Assembly: GCA_019422525.1 (NCBI GenBank)
Contig: JAHZDE010000011.1
Span: 26,353-90,352 of the forward strand
DNA: 64,000 nucleotides
Origin: Clostridiales bacterium
GTDB taxonomy: Bacteria; Bacillota; Clostridia; Oscillospirales; Acutalibacteraceae
Direction: 5' to 3'
The position numbers were made by a program, and so were the translations under genes. The stretch's first letter is position 1. Every line of letters begins with the position of its first letter. Under the pieces are notes generated by a model. It was not told the origin of the DNA and did no database searches. It worked only from the letters and a program-made list of their open reading frames with translations. This document shows positions 50,624 through 58,290 of this stretch, one piece after another.

Positions 50624-50722
50624 TTACTGCGCCGGATACTTCTTGCGGCGACGGCAGAAAAAGGCAGCCAGAACGGCCACGGGAACAGCGGTGCAGAGGG
50701 TAATGATGAATTTCTTTTTCAT
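50624..50722 (-). CDS. 32-residue membrane microprotein
   Basis: Reads MKKKFIITLCTAVPVAVLAA then FFCRRRKKYPAQ and stops. It is a single membrane helix with basic flanks, preceded by GGAGG 9 bases before the ATG. It overlaps the stop of the prepilin peptidase gene by four bases (ATGA), which supports translation. It may be a small Tad-associated membrane factor. Function unknown. Confidence 0.65.
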   Translation of the reverse strand: MKKKFIITLCTAVPVAVLAAFFCRRRKKYPAQ

Positions 50723-51210
50723 AGGATAAATCCTCCAATCTTCATACAATAGGCGGCCAGTGTACCAGCCGCAAGGAACGGCCCTACCGGCAGGGGGATG
50801 CGCTCCCCCTGTCCGCAGAGCCGTCTGATACAGGAACAGACCGTGCCATAAACCACAAAAACGGCAAGCCCCAGCAGGGAGGCCATCAGGCTGGCCGGCA
50901 GTCCCAGCACCATGCCTGTGGCCGCCGCCAGCTTAATATCCCCGCCTCCGATGCCGCCCCGCCTGCAAAACAGCGCCACCACCAGATAAGGCATCGCCGC
51001 CAGAATACCCAGCAGGTTTGCAGGGGAAAAGCGCAGAAATATCAGCGCCCCAATGGCAGCCTGCAGCCCGTCAGGAATCTCCCGGCAGCGGATATCCCAA
51101 AGGGAAACCGCCAACATCAGGGAGAACAGCAGCGCCGCCTGCACTGGCAGAAGCATGGGAGTGAATGCCGCAGCCGCCTCACTTACCAGGACTGCCGGAT
51201 TAACCGGCAT
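50719..51210 (-). CDS. Prepilin peptidase (A24, TadV/CpaA-like)
   Basis: About 163 residues with six membrane segments. The two catalytic aspartates are visible in SLWDIRCREIPDG and GIGGGDIKLAAATG (GxGD motif). It cleaves leader peptides of the element's pilins. The ATG at 51210 lies inside the end of the pilin-like gene upstream. It belongs to the Tad cluster. Confidence 0.92.
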   Translation of the reverse strand: MPVNPAVLVSEAAAAFTPMLLPVQAALLFSLMLAVSLWDIRCREIPDGLQAAIGALIFLRFSPANLLGILAAMPYLVVALFCRRGGIGGGDIKLAAATGMVLGLPASLMASLLGLAVFVVYGTVCSCIRRLCGQGERIPLPVGPFLAAGTLAAYCMKIGGFIL

Positions 51211-51439
51211 AGTTGAACATTTCCTGAATACGACGGGTAAGGGTGGGCATGACTTGCTCGTTGAATAATGCATAAAGACCCGCCAGCAACAGCGCCCCCA
51301 GCACCACAGCTATCAATATTTTCACAGCCGTGTCAACGTAGCCCTCGCCGGAGGTTTCCATCAGCTTGCCCTTTGCCTGCAAGGCTTTCATTGTGACAGC
51401 AGTACGGAATTTCATGACCTGATTCTTGATCTTCTTCAT
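51200..51439 (-). CDS. Flp-type major pilin candidate (DUF6133-like)
   Basis: 79 residues. A basic leader, then GEGYVDTAVKILIAVVLGALLLAGLYALF, and a short amphipathic tail. A glycine before a hydrophobic helix with Glu near its start fits a class III (Flp) prepilin, although the leader is long. It immediately precedes the prepilin peptidase gene. I associate it with DUF6133. It probably is the pilus subunit. Confidence 0.78.
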   Translation of the reverse strand: MKKIKNQVMKFRTAVTMKALQAKGKLMETSGEGYVDTAVKILIAVVLGALLLAGLYALFNEQVMPTLTRRIQEMFNYAG

Positions 51440-51486
51440 TTTGATTTTCCTCCTTAAATTTTAGATTTTGATCGTGGGGTGGACAG

Positions 51487-51831
51487 TTACATTCCGGCCA
51501 TCTGCTGACCGGGTGCGGGTGCTGCCTGTTCCTGTGCAGCCTGCGGGGCGGGCGTTGCCTGCGCCATCGTGATTGCCTGCTGATAGGCATCCAGCACAGC
51601 GCTGTGGAGCTGCTCCCGGAACTCTGCGGTCACAGGGAAGCAGACCTCCTTGTAACCATCCTGTGTTTTGCGGCTGGGCATAGAAACAAACAGGCCGTCC
51701 CTACCGCCCTCGACAATTTTGATTCCCCGGACGGCAAAGCATCCGTCGATGGTTGCCGAGGCATAGGCCCTTGTCCCGCCCTGTTGTCCGGGCGGGTACA
51801 TGGAAGTGATTCGGATATCCAGTGTTGGCAT
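51487..51831 (-). CDS. SpoVG-family protein
   Basis: 114 residues. TLDIRITSMYP, AYASATIDGCFAVRGIKIVEG, LFVSMPSRKTQDGYKEVCFPVT and ILDAYQ-like blocks align with SpoVG, a small nucleic-acid-binding regulator. A Gln/Ala/Pro-rich tail extends it. ICE-borne SpoVG copies are common in this group of elements and may regulate transfer genes. It precedes the Tad cluster in transcription. Confidence 0.9.
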   Translation of the reverse strand: MPTLDIRITSMYPPGQQGGTRAYASATIDGCFAVRGIKIVEGGRDGLFVSMPSRKTQDGYKEVCFPVTAEFREQLHSAVLDAYQQAITMAQATPAPQAAQEQAAPAPGQQMAGM

Positions 51832-51925
51832 GGTATTGGTTCCTCCTTTTGTTCTGCTTTTTCATTGGAAAAGCGTCCTTTCTGTGTCTATTCAGCATAA
51901 AAAGCAGACCGTGAATCCCGTCTGC

Positions 51926-52486
51926 TTAGAGCTGCATGGTCTGGGTGTGCGCCATCTGCTGGCCGGGCTGCTCAAACGACACCTGCTTAAAGCCAAAACG
52001 GTCAACGTAGTGAAAGGTGCTGCCGGTTTCATCGTACAGCTCCAGCACATCGCTCATGGAGAGGGAGTGTCCGGTATAGCTGGCCGGATGGTCGAGGTTG
52101 AATTTGGTGTAGAGCGCCTCTAAATCGTTGGTTTCCACCGCGCCGTCAAACACCTTCTGGTAATTGGCTGGGTCAGGCGGTCCGAAGTCCCGGCACAGCT
52201 CATCGTAGCTGATGAATTTCATGCGGATATCCACCTCCGGTTTAAGCTGCCAGACACGGCAGTCTTTCAATGCCTGCACCTCACGGATATTTCCGGAACC
52301 ACTCATCAGCCGGTCGAACATCCCCTCTTTCCATCTGACCTCCCGGATGCCCCGCTGCTTTGTAAGAAAATCGTTCAGCTCCGCCCCCTGAAACATGGGG
52401 TCTGCCACGGCACAGCCATCTGCCACACGGCCCACCCGGCTGCCGTAGTAAACAATGATGCCGTTTTCGATATAGATTGGTTTCAT
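51926..52486 (-). CDS. YodL-domain protein
   Basis: 186 residues. The C-terminal segment TGHSLSMSDVLELYDETGSTFHYVDRFGFKQV is the YodL domain signature. The N-terminal part (IYIENGIIVYYGSRVGRVADG) is variable. The family is widespread in ICE accessory regions next to DNA methylases and SpoVG genes, but its biochemical role is not established to my knowledge. It lies just upstream of spoVG-like here. Confidence 0.85.
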   Translation of the reverse strand: MKPIYIENGIIVYYGSRVGRVADGCAVADPMFQGAELNDFLTKQRGIREVRWKEGMFDRLMSGSGNIREVQALKDCRVWQLKPEVDIRMKFISYDELCRDFGPPDPANYQKVFDGAVETNDLEALYTKFNLDHPASYTGHSLSMSDVLELYDETGSTFHYVDRFGFKQVSFEQPGQQMAHTQTMQL

Positions 52487-52570
52487 GGGATTTCACCCCT
52501 TCCCGTCAAGGTTATGGATGCAGGCGGGGCTGGCAGCCGCCCCGTATCCCGCATAGTTGGTTAGTACTCT

Positions 52571-52777
52571 CTACTGCATGTTCATCCCTTGTGTAAAAAA
52601 TGACTGTATGGATTCTTTTTGTGCCATCTGGCATGCTTTTCTCGCCTGCTTTATCAGCTCTAAGGATTCTTTTAAGGCAGCCTTTTCTGCCTCTGAATCG
52701 CAGGTGGCCTCCAGCGCCATCCTGATTGTCTTTTCAGCCTGCCTTAGAGCCGAGTCAACCCTTTCATAATGCTTCAT
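52571..52777 (-). CDS. Small helical protein
   Basis: 68 residues, entirely helical (RVDSALRQAEKTIRMALEATCDSEAEKAALKESLELIKQARKAC), probably a coiled coil. No recognisable family. It is placed between the YodL protein and a 190-residue ICE protein on the same strand. Confidence 0.6.
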   Translation of the reverse strand: MKHYERVDSALRQAEKTIRMALEATCDSEAEKAALKESLELIKQARKACQMAQKESIQSFFTQGMNMQ

Positions 52778-52808
52778 ATTTCTCCTTCTGGTTTTTGTAC
52801 TGTCAGAC

Positions 52809-53381
52809 TTATGTCATCTTCATTCCCTCCGCCCCGTCCAATTCCTGCCCGCTTTTCAATTCCTCCAGCGCCTGTTTGTCTGGATAAATCATCTGCCCGT
52901 TTATGACCTCCATCACAGCAAAATCATCCCGGTCGCAGATCAGCACCCTATGCTGGTAAGGCTTCTGCATCTCCACATAGTCCCTGACCTCCTGCGGGCT
53001 ACACAGCCAGACCCCCGCCGCATACCGGCCATCCTCCAAAAAACTGTAGCCGGAATACTGGGGTTCGTGGGTGGAAAGATCCAGCGCCCCGGAAGGGCGG
53101 ATCTGGGAGAGCTGGAGCCTGGCGTCATCGGGCAAAAGCCCCGGCCTCAGCGTCCCTACCACATCACTGCGGAAAAACCGGCATGGCTCCCCGGTGGATA
53201 AGGACACCAGAAACACAGAACGGCCCATGGGATTGGCATTCGCCCCATTCCCGCCCGTGCAAAAGAAAAGCTGCCCCGGATGATCTTCGGGCAGCACGGT
53301 TTGGGACAGGACGACAACCTTTCCTTTCAGTGAAAAAGCAAAGCCGGTCTGATCACAGTCCTGTGCAGAAAAAGTTTTCAT
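52809..53381 (-). CDS. Conserved ICE protein of unknown function
   Basis: 190 residues, soluble alpha/beta. Contains FSLKGKVVVLSQTVLPEDHPGQLFFCTGGNGA and GRSVFLVSLSTGEPCRFFRSDVVGTL, which look like a compact beta-rich domain found in element accessory regions. No catalytic motif that I can name. It lies after the AbrB-like gene. Confidence 0.7.
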   Translation of the reverse strand: MKTFSAQDCDQTGFAFSLKGKVVVLSQTVLPEDHPGQLFFCTGGNGANANPMGRSVFLVSLSTGEPCRFFRSDVVGTLRPGLLPDDARLQLSQIRPSGALDLSTHEPQYSGYSFLEDGRYAAGVWLCSPQEVRDYVEMQKPYQHRVLICDRDDFAVMEVINGQMIYPDKQALEELKSGQELDGAEGMKMT

Positions 53382-53388
53382 GGTATTG

Positions 53389-53664
53389 TCACTCCTTCCT
53401 CTGGAGCAGGGCGCTCAGTTCGCCGATCAGCTCCAGCCTGGTAGTGTCCGGCATGGATTTGAATGCCGCCCGCACATAGGCCTCCACCGCCTCCGGGGAC
53501 TGGTCGCCCGCCTCCACGATATCCACCTTGCGTACCGTCACTTTTCCATCCGCAAGGCCAAGCCGCACAATATCGCCGTATTCCATCTTCGCCGCATCCC
53601 GCAGCGCCTTGGGGATCAGCACACGGCCCTTACCGTCCACCAACTTGTAAATGGGTTTATTCAT
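53389..53664 (-). CDS. AbrB/MazE/SpoVT-type DNA-binding protein
   Basis: 91 residues. The N-terminal swapped-hairpin motif (YKLVDGKGRVLIPKALRDAAKMEYGDIVRLGLADGKVTVRKV) is an AbrB fold. It overlaps the AbrB-like gene at 53657 by eight bases. No toxin partner is obvious next to it, so it is more likely a transcription regulator of the element than an antitoxin. Confidence 0.88.
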   Translation of the reverse strand: MNKPIYKLVDGKGRVLIPKALRDAAKMEYGDIVRLGLADGKVTVRKVDIVEAGDQSPEAVEAYVRAAFKSMPDTTRLELIGELSALLQRKE

Positions 53665-53917
53665 CGAAATATCCTCCCTTCTCTAACGCAGACATCACTT
53701 CCTCCGGTTCAATCCCCAGCGCCTCCAGCAAATCAAACAGCGGCTGGTTTGCCCGCTGCAGGGGCTGCTCCGCCCCAATCAGCAGCACACCTGGCAGGGT
53801 TTCCACCGTCAGGTCACTGTCCGGCGGGATGCCCGCCGCTTCCAGCATCACATTGGGGATGGAAAGGACGCCCAGCTCCACCCCATCCTCATATTTTTTC
53901 TTTTCTGCCTGTTCCAT
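53657..53917 (-). CDS. Second AbrB-fold-like small protein
   Basis: 86 residues. LGVLSIPNVMLEAAGIPPDSDLTVETLPGVLLIG resembles a diverged AbrB hairpin, with an acidic helical tail. It is translationally linked to the AbrB gene that follows. The pair may form a hetero-oligomer. Assignment is tentative. Confidence 0.65.
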   Translation of the reverse strand: MEQAEKKKYEDGVELGVLSIPNVMLEAAGIPPDSDLTVETLPGVLLIGAEQPLQRANQPLFDLLEALGIEPEEVMSALEKGGYFDE

Positions 53918-53937
53918 GTTTCCTCTCTTTCCGGGCT

Positions 53938-54900
53938 TTACGCCCCTGAAACTTCATAGTGGATATCCTCATCTTCATTCTCGCCGCACAATGCGAACAG
54001 GTGGAGCTGCTGGGGCTTTGTCCTCTCCAGCTCGCCCGGATCATAGTTGGTAATGATGACCTCCGGGAACTCGCAGCCGCCCTCATACCGCTGCGCCAGG
54101 TTATTGATGCGGGTAACGGCGGTAATGGTGTACCCGGCGTACAGTTCCCGGATAAATTCACAGTCGTTGTAGCTGACCATCCATTTCCCCCTGCTCTGGG
54201 CCAGCGCGTCCCGGAGCCTTGCGTGATCCTCCCTGCGGAACACCACCGCATAGTGGCCTTCGGTTTCGTAATAAGGCGGGTCGCAATAGAAAAAGGCGCT
54301 GTCCCGGTCGTACTGCCGGATCAACGCCTCAAAATCTTTATTTTCCACCACCGTATCCGCCAGCCTGCGGGACGCCTGCCAGATGGCGGCAAAGCATTTC
54401 CGCACATCAAAGGGCTGGCAGCCATAGGAGGTACAGCCACTCCCGTAGCTGTAACGGATCAGCTTGAAAAATGCCGCCGCCCGCTTTACGTCCGTCACCT
54501 CGGCATTTTCGAGCAGGATGGCCTTCAGTTCCTCAAACTCCGGTTGAGCAAGGAGGTGTTCCGCCAGCTCCAGTTCCTCATCCAGAAACCGGGTATCAAA
54601 TACCTGCTTGTCGATAAAATCCCGAAGCACCGTAAACTCATCCCGGCTGTTCAGGGGCAGGAATCCCAGCTCCCGCAAAAAAGCTCCCGTCCGGTTCTTC
54701 ACGCAGTAGAACAGGTTGGCCAGGTTGGAATTGTAGTCGTTATAGACCTCCATGCATTTCTGGTCGGGCTGCTTGCCAAACAGCACCCAGCCTCCGCCTC
54801 CGAACACCTCGATGTAACGGTCAAACTTTGCCGGGAACATGGTATAGATCAGCTTGCGGAGGGCTTTCTTGCCGCCCACCCAGCTAATAAAACTATTGAT
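53938..54900 (-). CDS. Dam-family (D12) N6-adenine DNA methyltransferase, apparent ATC start
   Basis: About 320 residues. The AdoMet motif is VEVFGGGGW-like (YIEVFGGGGWVLF) and the catalytic motif is FFYCDPPYYETEG near residue 210. Family proteins begin MNSFISWxGGKK. Here the frame reads ATC-AAT-AGT-TTT-ATT-AGC-TGG before GTG-GGC-GGC, and GGAGGTGA lies six bases before the ATC. The start is therefore probably ATC at 54900; the only standard alternative is GTG at 54879, which has no binding site and loses conserved residues. It may protect transferred DNA. Confidence 0.88.
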   Translation of the reverse strand: MNSFISWVGGKKALRKLIYTMFPAKFDRYIEVFGGGGWVLFGKQPDQKCMEVYNDYNSNLANLFYCVKNRTGAFLRELGFLPLNSRDEFTVLRDFIDKQVFDTRFLDEELELAEHLLAQPEFEELKAILLENAEVTDVKRAAAFFKLIRYSYGSGCTSYGCQPFDVRKCFAAIWQASRRLADTVVENKDFEALIRQYDRDSAFFYCDPPYYETEGHYAVVFRREDHARLRDALAQSRGKWMVSYNDCEFIRELYAGYTITAVTRINNLAQRYEGGCEFPEVIITNYDPGELERTKPQQLHLFALCGENEDEDIHYEVSGA

Positions 54901-55015
54901 ATCACATCACCTCCATTCGCACCGCCGTCCGCTTAACGCATGGCAAACACATCCGCCAACAGATATCCTTCCTTTGTCGCGTCAAATACTGCCCTCGCAT
55001 TTTCCTTTCTCTGTT

Positions 55016-56701
55016 TTACTGCATTGTCATGCCCTGCCGGGGTATGGCGGTGTATTCCTGCCGGAACGACCGGTCGTTCCGGGCAATCATGCCATAGGCG
55101 GTGGACACAAAAGCGCTTCCCTCAAGCTGCCGTTTCCCATAACCGCTAAAATCGAAATTGAAAAACGCCGGGTCGTCTGTATCCAGCCCCGCTTCCCGCA
55201 GCACATATTCCGCATAGTCTTCCGGAGAGACAATCTTTGGGTCGAAGTCATAGCAGTCCAGGTTCCCCGCAATGTCCAGCGCCATATCCAGCTCATTGCA
55301 CAGTTCCAACTCCAGCACGGCCTTATACTTCATCAGTGTCCTGTCATCGGAGAATTTTTTAATCCTCCACGCCAGTGTGTTCAGCTTTTCCATGTCCTCA
55401 TCCCCGGCAAACGGATAGCGCAGCGCAGGAACCATGCTCTTTGTCTCGGCAATTCTGCAGTCATCAAAGGTTGTTTCTTTCAGGGAATACAGCGCCTCCC
55501 TCATAGCCGCTTCATCGGCCGGCAGCTCCAGCCACACGCCGGTATTCTGCCCCTCATCGCTGTCGGCGGCCTCTAGCCGCAGGGAAATCACTCCGTCATG
55601 GGCATCCATCTGTTCCGGCGGATGGATGCCATCGTAAAGCTCCGACCCGTCCGGGGTACTGCGGGATACATATCCCCTCGATATAAACGTCCCCTGCTCG
55701 CTGCGCCGGAGGGCAGAGCCAATCTTTTCCTCATCCAAAAGCTCCATGACTTCATCCGGCAGACCTTCCAGCCAGTCCAGCATTTCATTCTCGATGCAGA
55801 GTTCTCCCAGAACGCGGTCATTGACCACGCCTAGATAAAACGCAAAATGTTCCAGCCTGTAAGCCGCATTGATCAGCTCCTTCATGGTCATGGGATGGTC
55901 GATATCCCCATCCTGCCTCAGTTTCAAAATGCCCTCATAAATGCCCCACTGGCTGTCATTCATCCGGCACACTTTTTCTGCCAGCAGGTTTAATTCCTGA
56001 AGGGTAAACGGCGCCGCATCCGACAGCGCATTTTTAAGGAATCCCGGACAGCCTCTGGACATCTGCACGTTATATTCATCGCCTTCCTGCGCCAGAGCCC
56101 GCTGCAGGGCATCCGACAGCTCATATCTGCCGGCCGGCAAGCGCAGCAATGCGGGCTGATATCCGGATCTGCGCCTGTATTTTTGTGCCGTGATGCAGAC
56201 CTCCATGGGGCGGCAGCTTTTTAGCTCCTGTTCCATCAGCATCGCCGCATCAGGGCCATCATTATAAAAGGAAACATACAGTTCTCCCCCATTGACGGCA
56301 ATGGCCTGCTTCGCAAAAGACCTTCCCCATCCGTCCTTTGCCTGTCTGCTCCATTCCCTCCGCACCGCTCTCATTTCTTCTGAGGACAGCGGGCCGTCTG
56401 TCTGCACCTCCAGAACGCCCCACAAACGCCCGCCATATGCTTCCGCCGTAGGGAGCATACGGATTACCCGTGCCTTTAAGCCTTCCTCCTCCAGAAATTC
56501 CGCCAACCCGCCGGAACCCATATGCTCCCGGTTCATCCTCTCAATTTCCCTCTGGACAAGGCTTGCATACTCTGCCGTTTCGTAGGAAGTGAGAAATCTA
56601 CTGTCCTCTTTTCTTACCCCATTCTCATCTTTTTCGTACAGTTCCCCCTCTAAGGGAGTGAACAGCCGAAAAAATGAGCGTGGCTTTTGTCCCTGTTCCA
56701 T
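55016..56701 (-). CDS. Large ICE protein with an ArdA-like region
   Basis: 561 residues. The first 170 are paralogous to the gene at 56717-57232 (shared LWGVLEVQT, DGWG..F and GELYVSF blocks). The rest contains GVWLELPADEAAMREAL, LNTLAWRIKKFSD and VLELELCNELDMALDIA, which recall the acidic antirestriction ArdA fold. The whole protein is acidic, as expected for a DNA mimic. I am confident that it is a gene and less so of the antirestriction role. Confidence 0.75.
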   Translation of the reverse strand: MEQGQKPRSFFRLFTPLEGELYEKDENGVRKEDSRFLTSYETAEYASLVQREIERMNREHMGSGGLAEFLEEEGLKARVIRMLPTAEAYGGRLWGVLEVQTDGPLSSEEMRAVRREWSRQAKDGWGRSFAKQAIAVNGGELYVSFYNDGPDAAMLMEQELKSCRPMEVCITAQKYRRRSGYQPALLRLPAGRYELSDALQRALAQEGDEYNVQMSRGCPGFLKNALSDAAPFTLQELNLLAEKVCRMNDSQWGIYEGILKLRQDGDIDHPMTMKELINAAYRLEHFAFYLGVVNDRVLGELCIENEMLDWLEGLPDEVMELLDEEKIGSALRRSEQGTFISRGYVSRSTPDGSELYDGIHPPEQMDAHDGVISLRLEAADSDEGQNTGVWLELPADEAAMREALYSLKETTFDDCRIAETKSMVPALRYPFAGDEDMEKLNTLAWRIKKFSDDRTLMKYKAVLELELCNELDMALDIAGNLDCYDFDPKIVSPEDYAEYVLREAGLDTDDPAFFNFDFSGYGKRQLEGSAFVSTAYGMIARNDRSFRQEYTAIPRQGMTMQ

Positions 56702-56716
56702 CCTGTTTCCTCCCCT

Positions 56717-57232
56717 CTACCGCATCCCCAGTCTGAAACCCTGGGACTGGGAATCTTTCAGTTCCTGCTCTGTCTGTATGGAAAAATCCCTGCCGGAATT
56801 CCAGAAGCTGACGTAAAGCTCGCCGTCCTCCGTCCTGATGGGACGCTGCTCAAAGCCCTCGCCCCAGCCGTCACTGCATTGCCCCTCCCATTCAGAGACA
56901 AGGGCCTGCAGTTCATCGGCGGAAAGCTCCCCGTAAGTCTGCACCTCCAGCACACCCCACAGCTCGTCCTGCCAGACCTCCACGGTGGGGTTCATGCTGT
57001 AAACTTTGCGTTCCAGCGGCTCATCCAGATAGACGGCAAGCCCCCGCTGTCCTTCGTCCTCCAGCCGTTCTTTCTGGAGCATCCCCAGGATTTCATCCTC
57101 ATGGGCGCACAGCTCATAAGGGCTGACATCCTCCGGACAGTATGAAAGATCTCCCCATTCGGTGCGGGGATAAATGCTTGCAGCCAGCGGACTGAACAGC
57201 CGCAGGGAAACCAGTTTTTCATGCTCACTCAT
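56717..57232 (-). CDS. Paralogue of the N-terminal part of 55016-56701
   Basis: About 171 residues, acidic. I chose the ATG at 57232, which overlaps the upstream stop (TAATG) and has AAAGGA before it. It shares SLRLFSPLAASIY-type opening, LWGVLEVQTYGELS, DGWGEGF and GELYVSFWNSGRD with the larger neighbour, so one arose from the other by duplication. No function known to me. Confidence 0.75.
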   Translation of the reverse strand: MSEHEKLVSLRLFSPLAASIYPRTEWGDLSYCPEDVSPYELCAHEDEILGMLQKERLEDEGQRGLAVYLDEPLERKVYSMNPTVEVWQDELWGVLEVQTYGELSADELQALVSEWEGQCSDGWGEGFEQRPIRTEDGELYVSFWNSGRDFSIQTEQELKDSQSQGFRLGMR

Positions 57233-57927
57233 TAGTCCATCCTTTCTGTGGCCAGTACAGCCACACCATAGCGGCAAATCAGGAACGCCGTCACCACCAG
57301 CCGGAATGCCTCATCGCTTACCAGCTCCGGGTCAGTCAGCTCCGACAGGCTGATATGACTGGTTCCCTTGTATAGATCCTTTGCTGTGTGAAACAAAACA
57401 TAGCCATCCAAATCGACGCCGTGGATGCGGATGGTCCCAAAGTCAATAAAATCCGGCTGAATCGACGAAATGGATCTGCTCCACAGAAACGTGTCAGCAG
57501 TTAACAGGTATAGCGCCGCACACCAGCCATTCCTGTCCGGCATCTGTCCCTGCTCCTGCCAGGACTTCTCAAAACGGTTCCGGTGCCCGCCGTCAGTGAA
57601 GACTGCCCGCGGCCTGGCCGACAGATGGGACACGCGGCTCACAAAGGGGCGTTCCCGCACCTCTGCGGTAAGTACGCCCAGCAGGGCGGAAAAGGGGACA
57701 CAGCCCGCTGCAAGCCGTTCCTGCAGGCAGACGCAGCCGGACGGGTTTTGACAGCTTCCTTTTCTGCCCTGATAGATACAGCAGCCGCAGTCACAGTCAC
57801 AGTCACGGGCGGTATAGGAAATCCGGCTTATGCTTATCCCGCTCCTGCGGGGCGTAAAACCAGGAATCCTCTGCATCTCAAATTCCGTATTTGCATAAGG
57901 GGTGTTGCTCATAAATCTTGCATTCAT
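57232..57927 (-). CDS. Cys-cluster ICE protein, first gene of the transfer operon
   Basis: About 231 residues. The N-terminal half carries CDCDCGCCIYQGRKGSC and a later CVCLQ, a dense cysteine cluster that could bind metal. The rest is alpha/beta without a membrane segment. I chose the ATG at 57927 with AAAGGA upstream. It is the most upstream gene of the long minus-strand ICE operon, after a hairpin-rich leader. Family not recognised. Confidence 0.72.
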   Translation of the reverse strand: MNARFMSNTPYANTEFEMQRIPGFTPRRSGISISRISYTARDCDCDCGCCIYQGRKGSCQNPSGCVCLQERLAAGCVPFSALLGVLTAEVRERPFVSRVSHLSARPRAVFTDGGHRNRFEKSWQEQGQMPDRNGWCAALYLLTADTFLWSRSISSIQPDFIDFGTIRIHGVDLDGYVLFHTAKDLYKGTSHISLSELTDPELVSDEAFRLVVTAFLICRYGVAVLATERMD

Positions 57928-57945
57928 GGTTCTCAGTCCTTTCAT

Positions 57946-58290
57946 TATGTTTTTTCAGCCAATCCTCCTACTTGCAGAAATGAAAAAAGAGCGGTCATGT
58001 TCTCGTAAAAACGAAAAACGTAACCGCTCATCCTTGTTCTGTTCTGCTTTCAGAAGCGCCGTCTATATGGAAAAGGGGATGGCCAGTTCTGACGCTGTCC
58101 ATCCCCTGAAATATCGTGTTTCATCTGCCAGATACCCGATGTCATCTGTGGAAAGGGCAAAAAAACGAGGTCAAAAACGTCCGTTTTTGGCCTCATTTTT
58201 CGCCTGTTTTTTGCTCCAAAACCACAACATCTTGTGGTATAACCGCTCTATTTTTCCTTTCTACCACAAAACGTCATCATTATCACTGCT
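57946..58290. other. Hairpin-rich leader/junction region without genes
   Basis: No convincing ORF. On the minus strand it holds GAGCGGT/ACCGCTC arms (57989-57995, 58023-58029) followed by T6, which is terminator-like. It also holds GGGGATGG/CCATCCCC (58075-58106), a strong terminator at 58161-58200 and an ACCACAA/TTGTGGT hairpin (58221-58238). It could attenuate transcription into the transfer operon. It also lies at the probable element or module boundary. Confidence 0.6.
58161..58200. terminator. Bidirectional rho-independent terminator after the recombinase
   Basis: GAGGTCAAAAACG pairs with CGTTTTTGGCCTC (one mismatch) around two bases, flanked by an A-run and a T-run, so it can work in both directions. 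Confidence 0.85.

Noticed and set aside
53959..54936. 325-codon plus-strand ORF opposite the adenine methylase
   Set aside because: The minus strand encodes the intact DPPY methylase; the plus translation is a shadow.
54915..55015. Short minus-strand frame ending KEGYLLADVFAMR before the adenine methylase
   Set aside because: It looks protein-like but has no start codon near a ribosome binding site, so it is not called.
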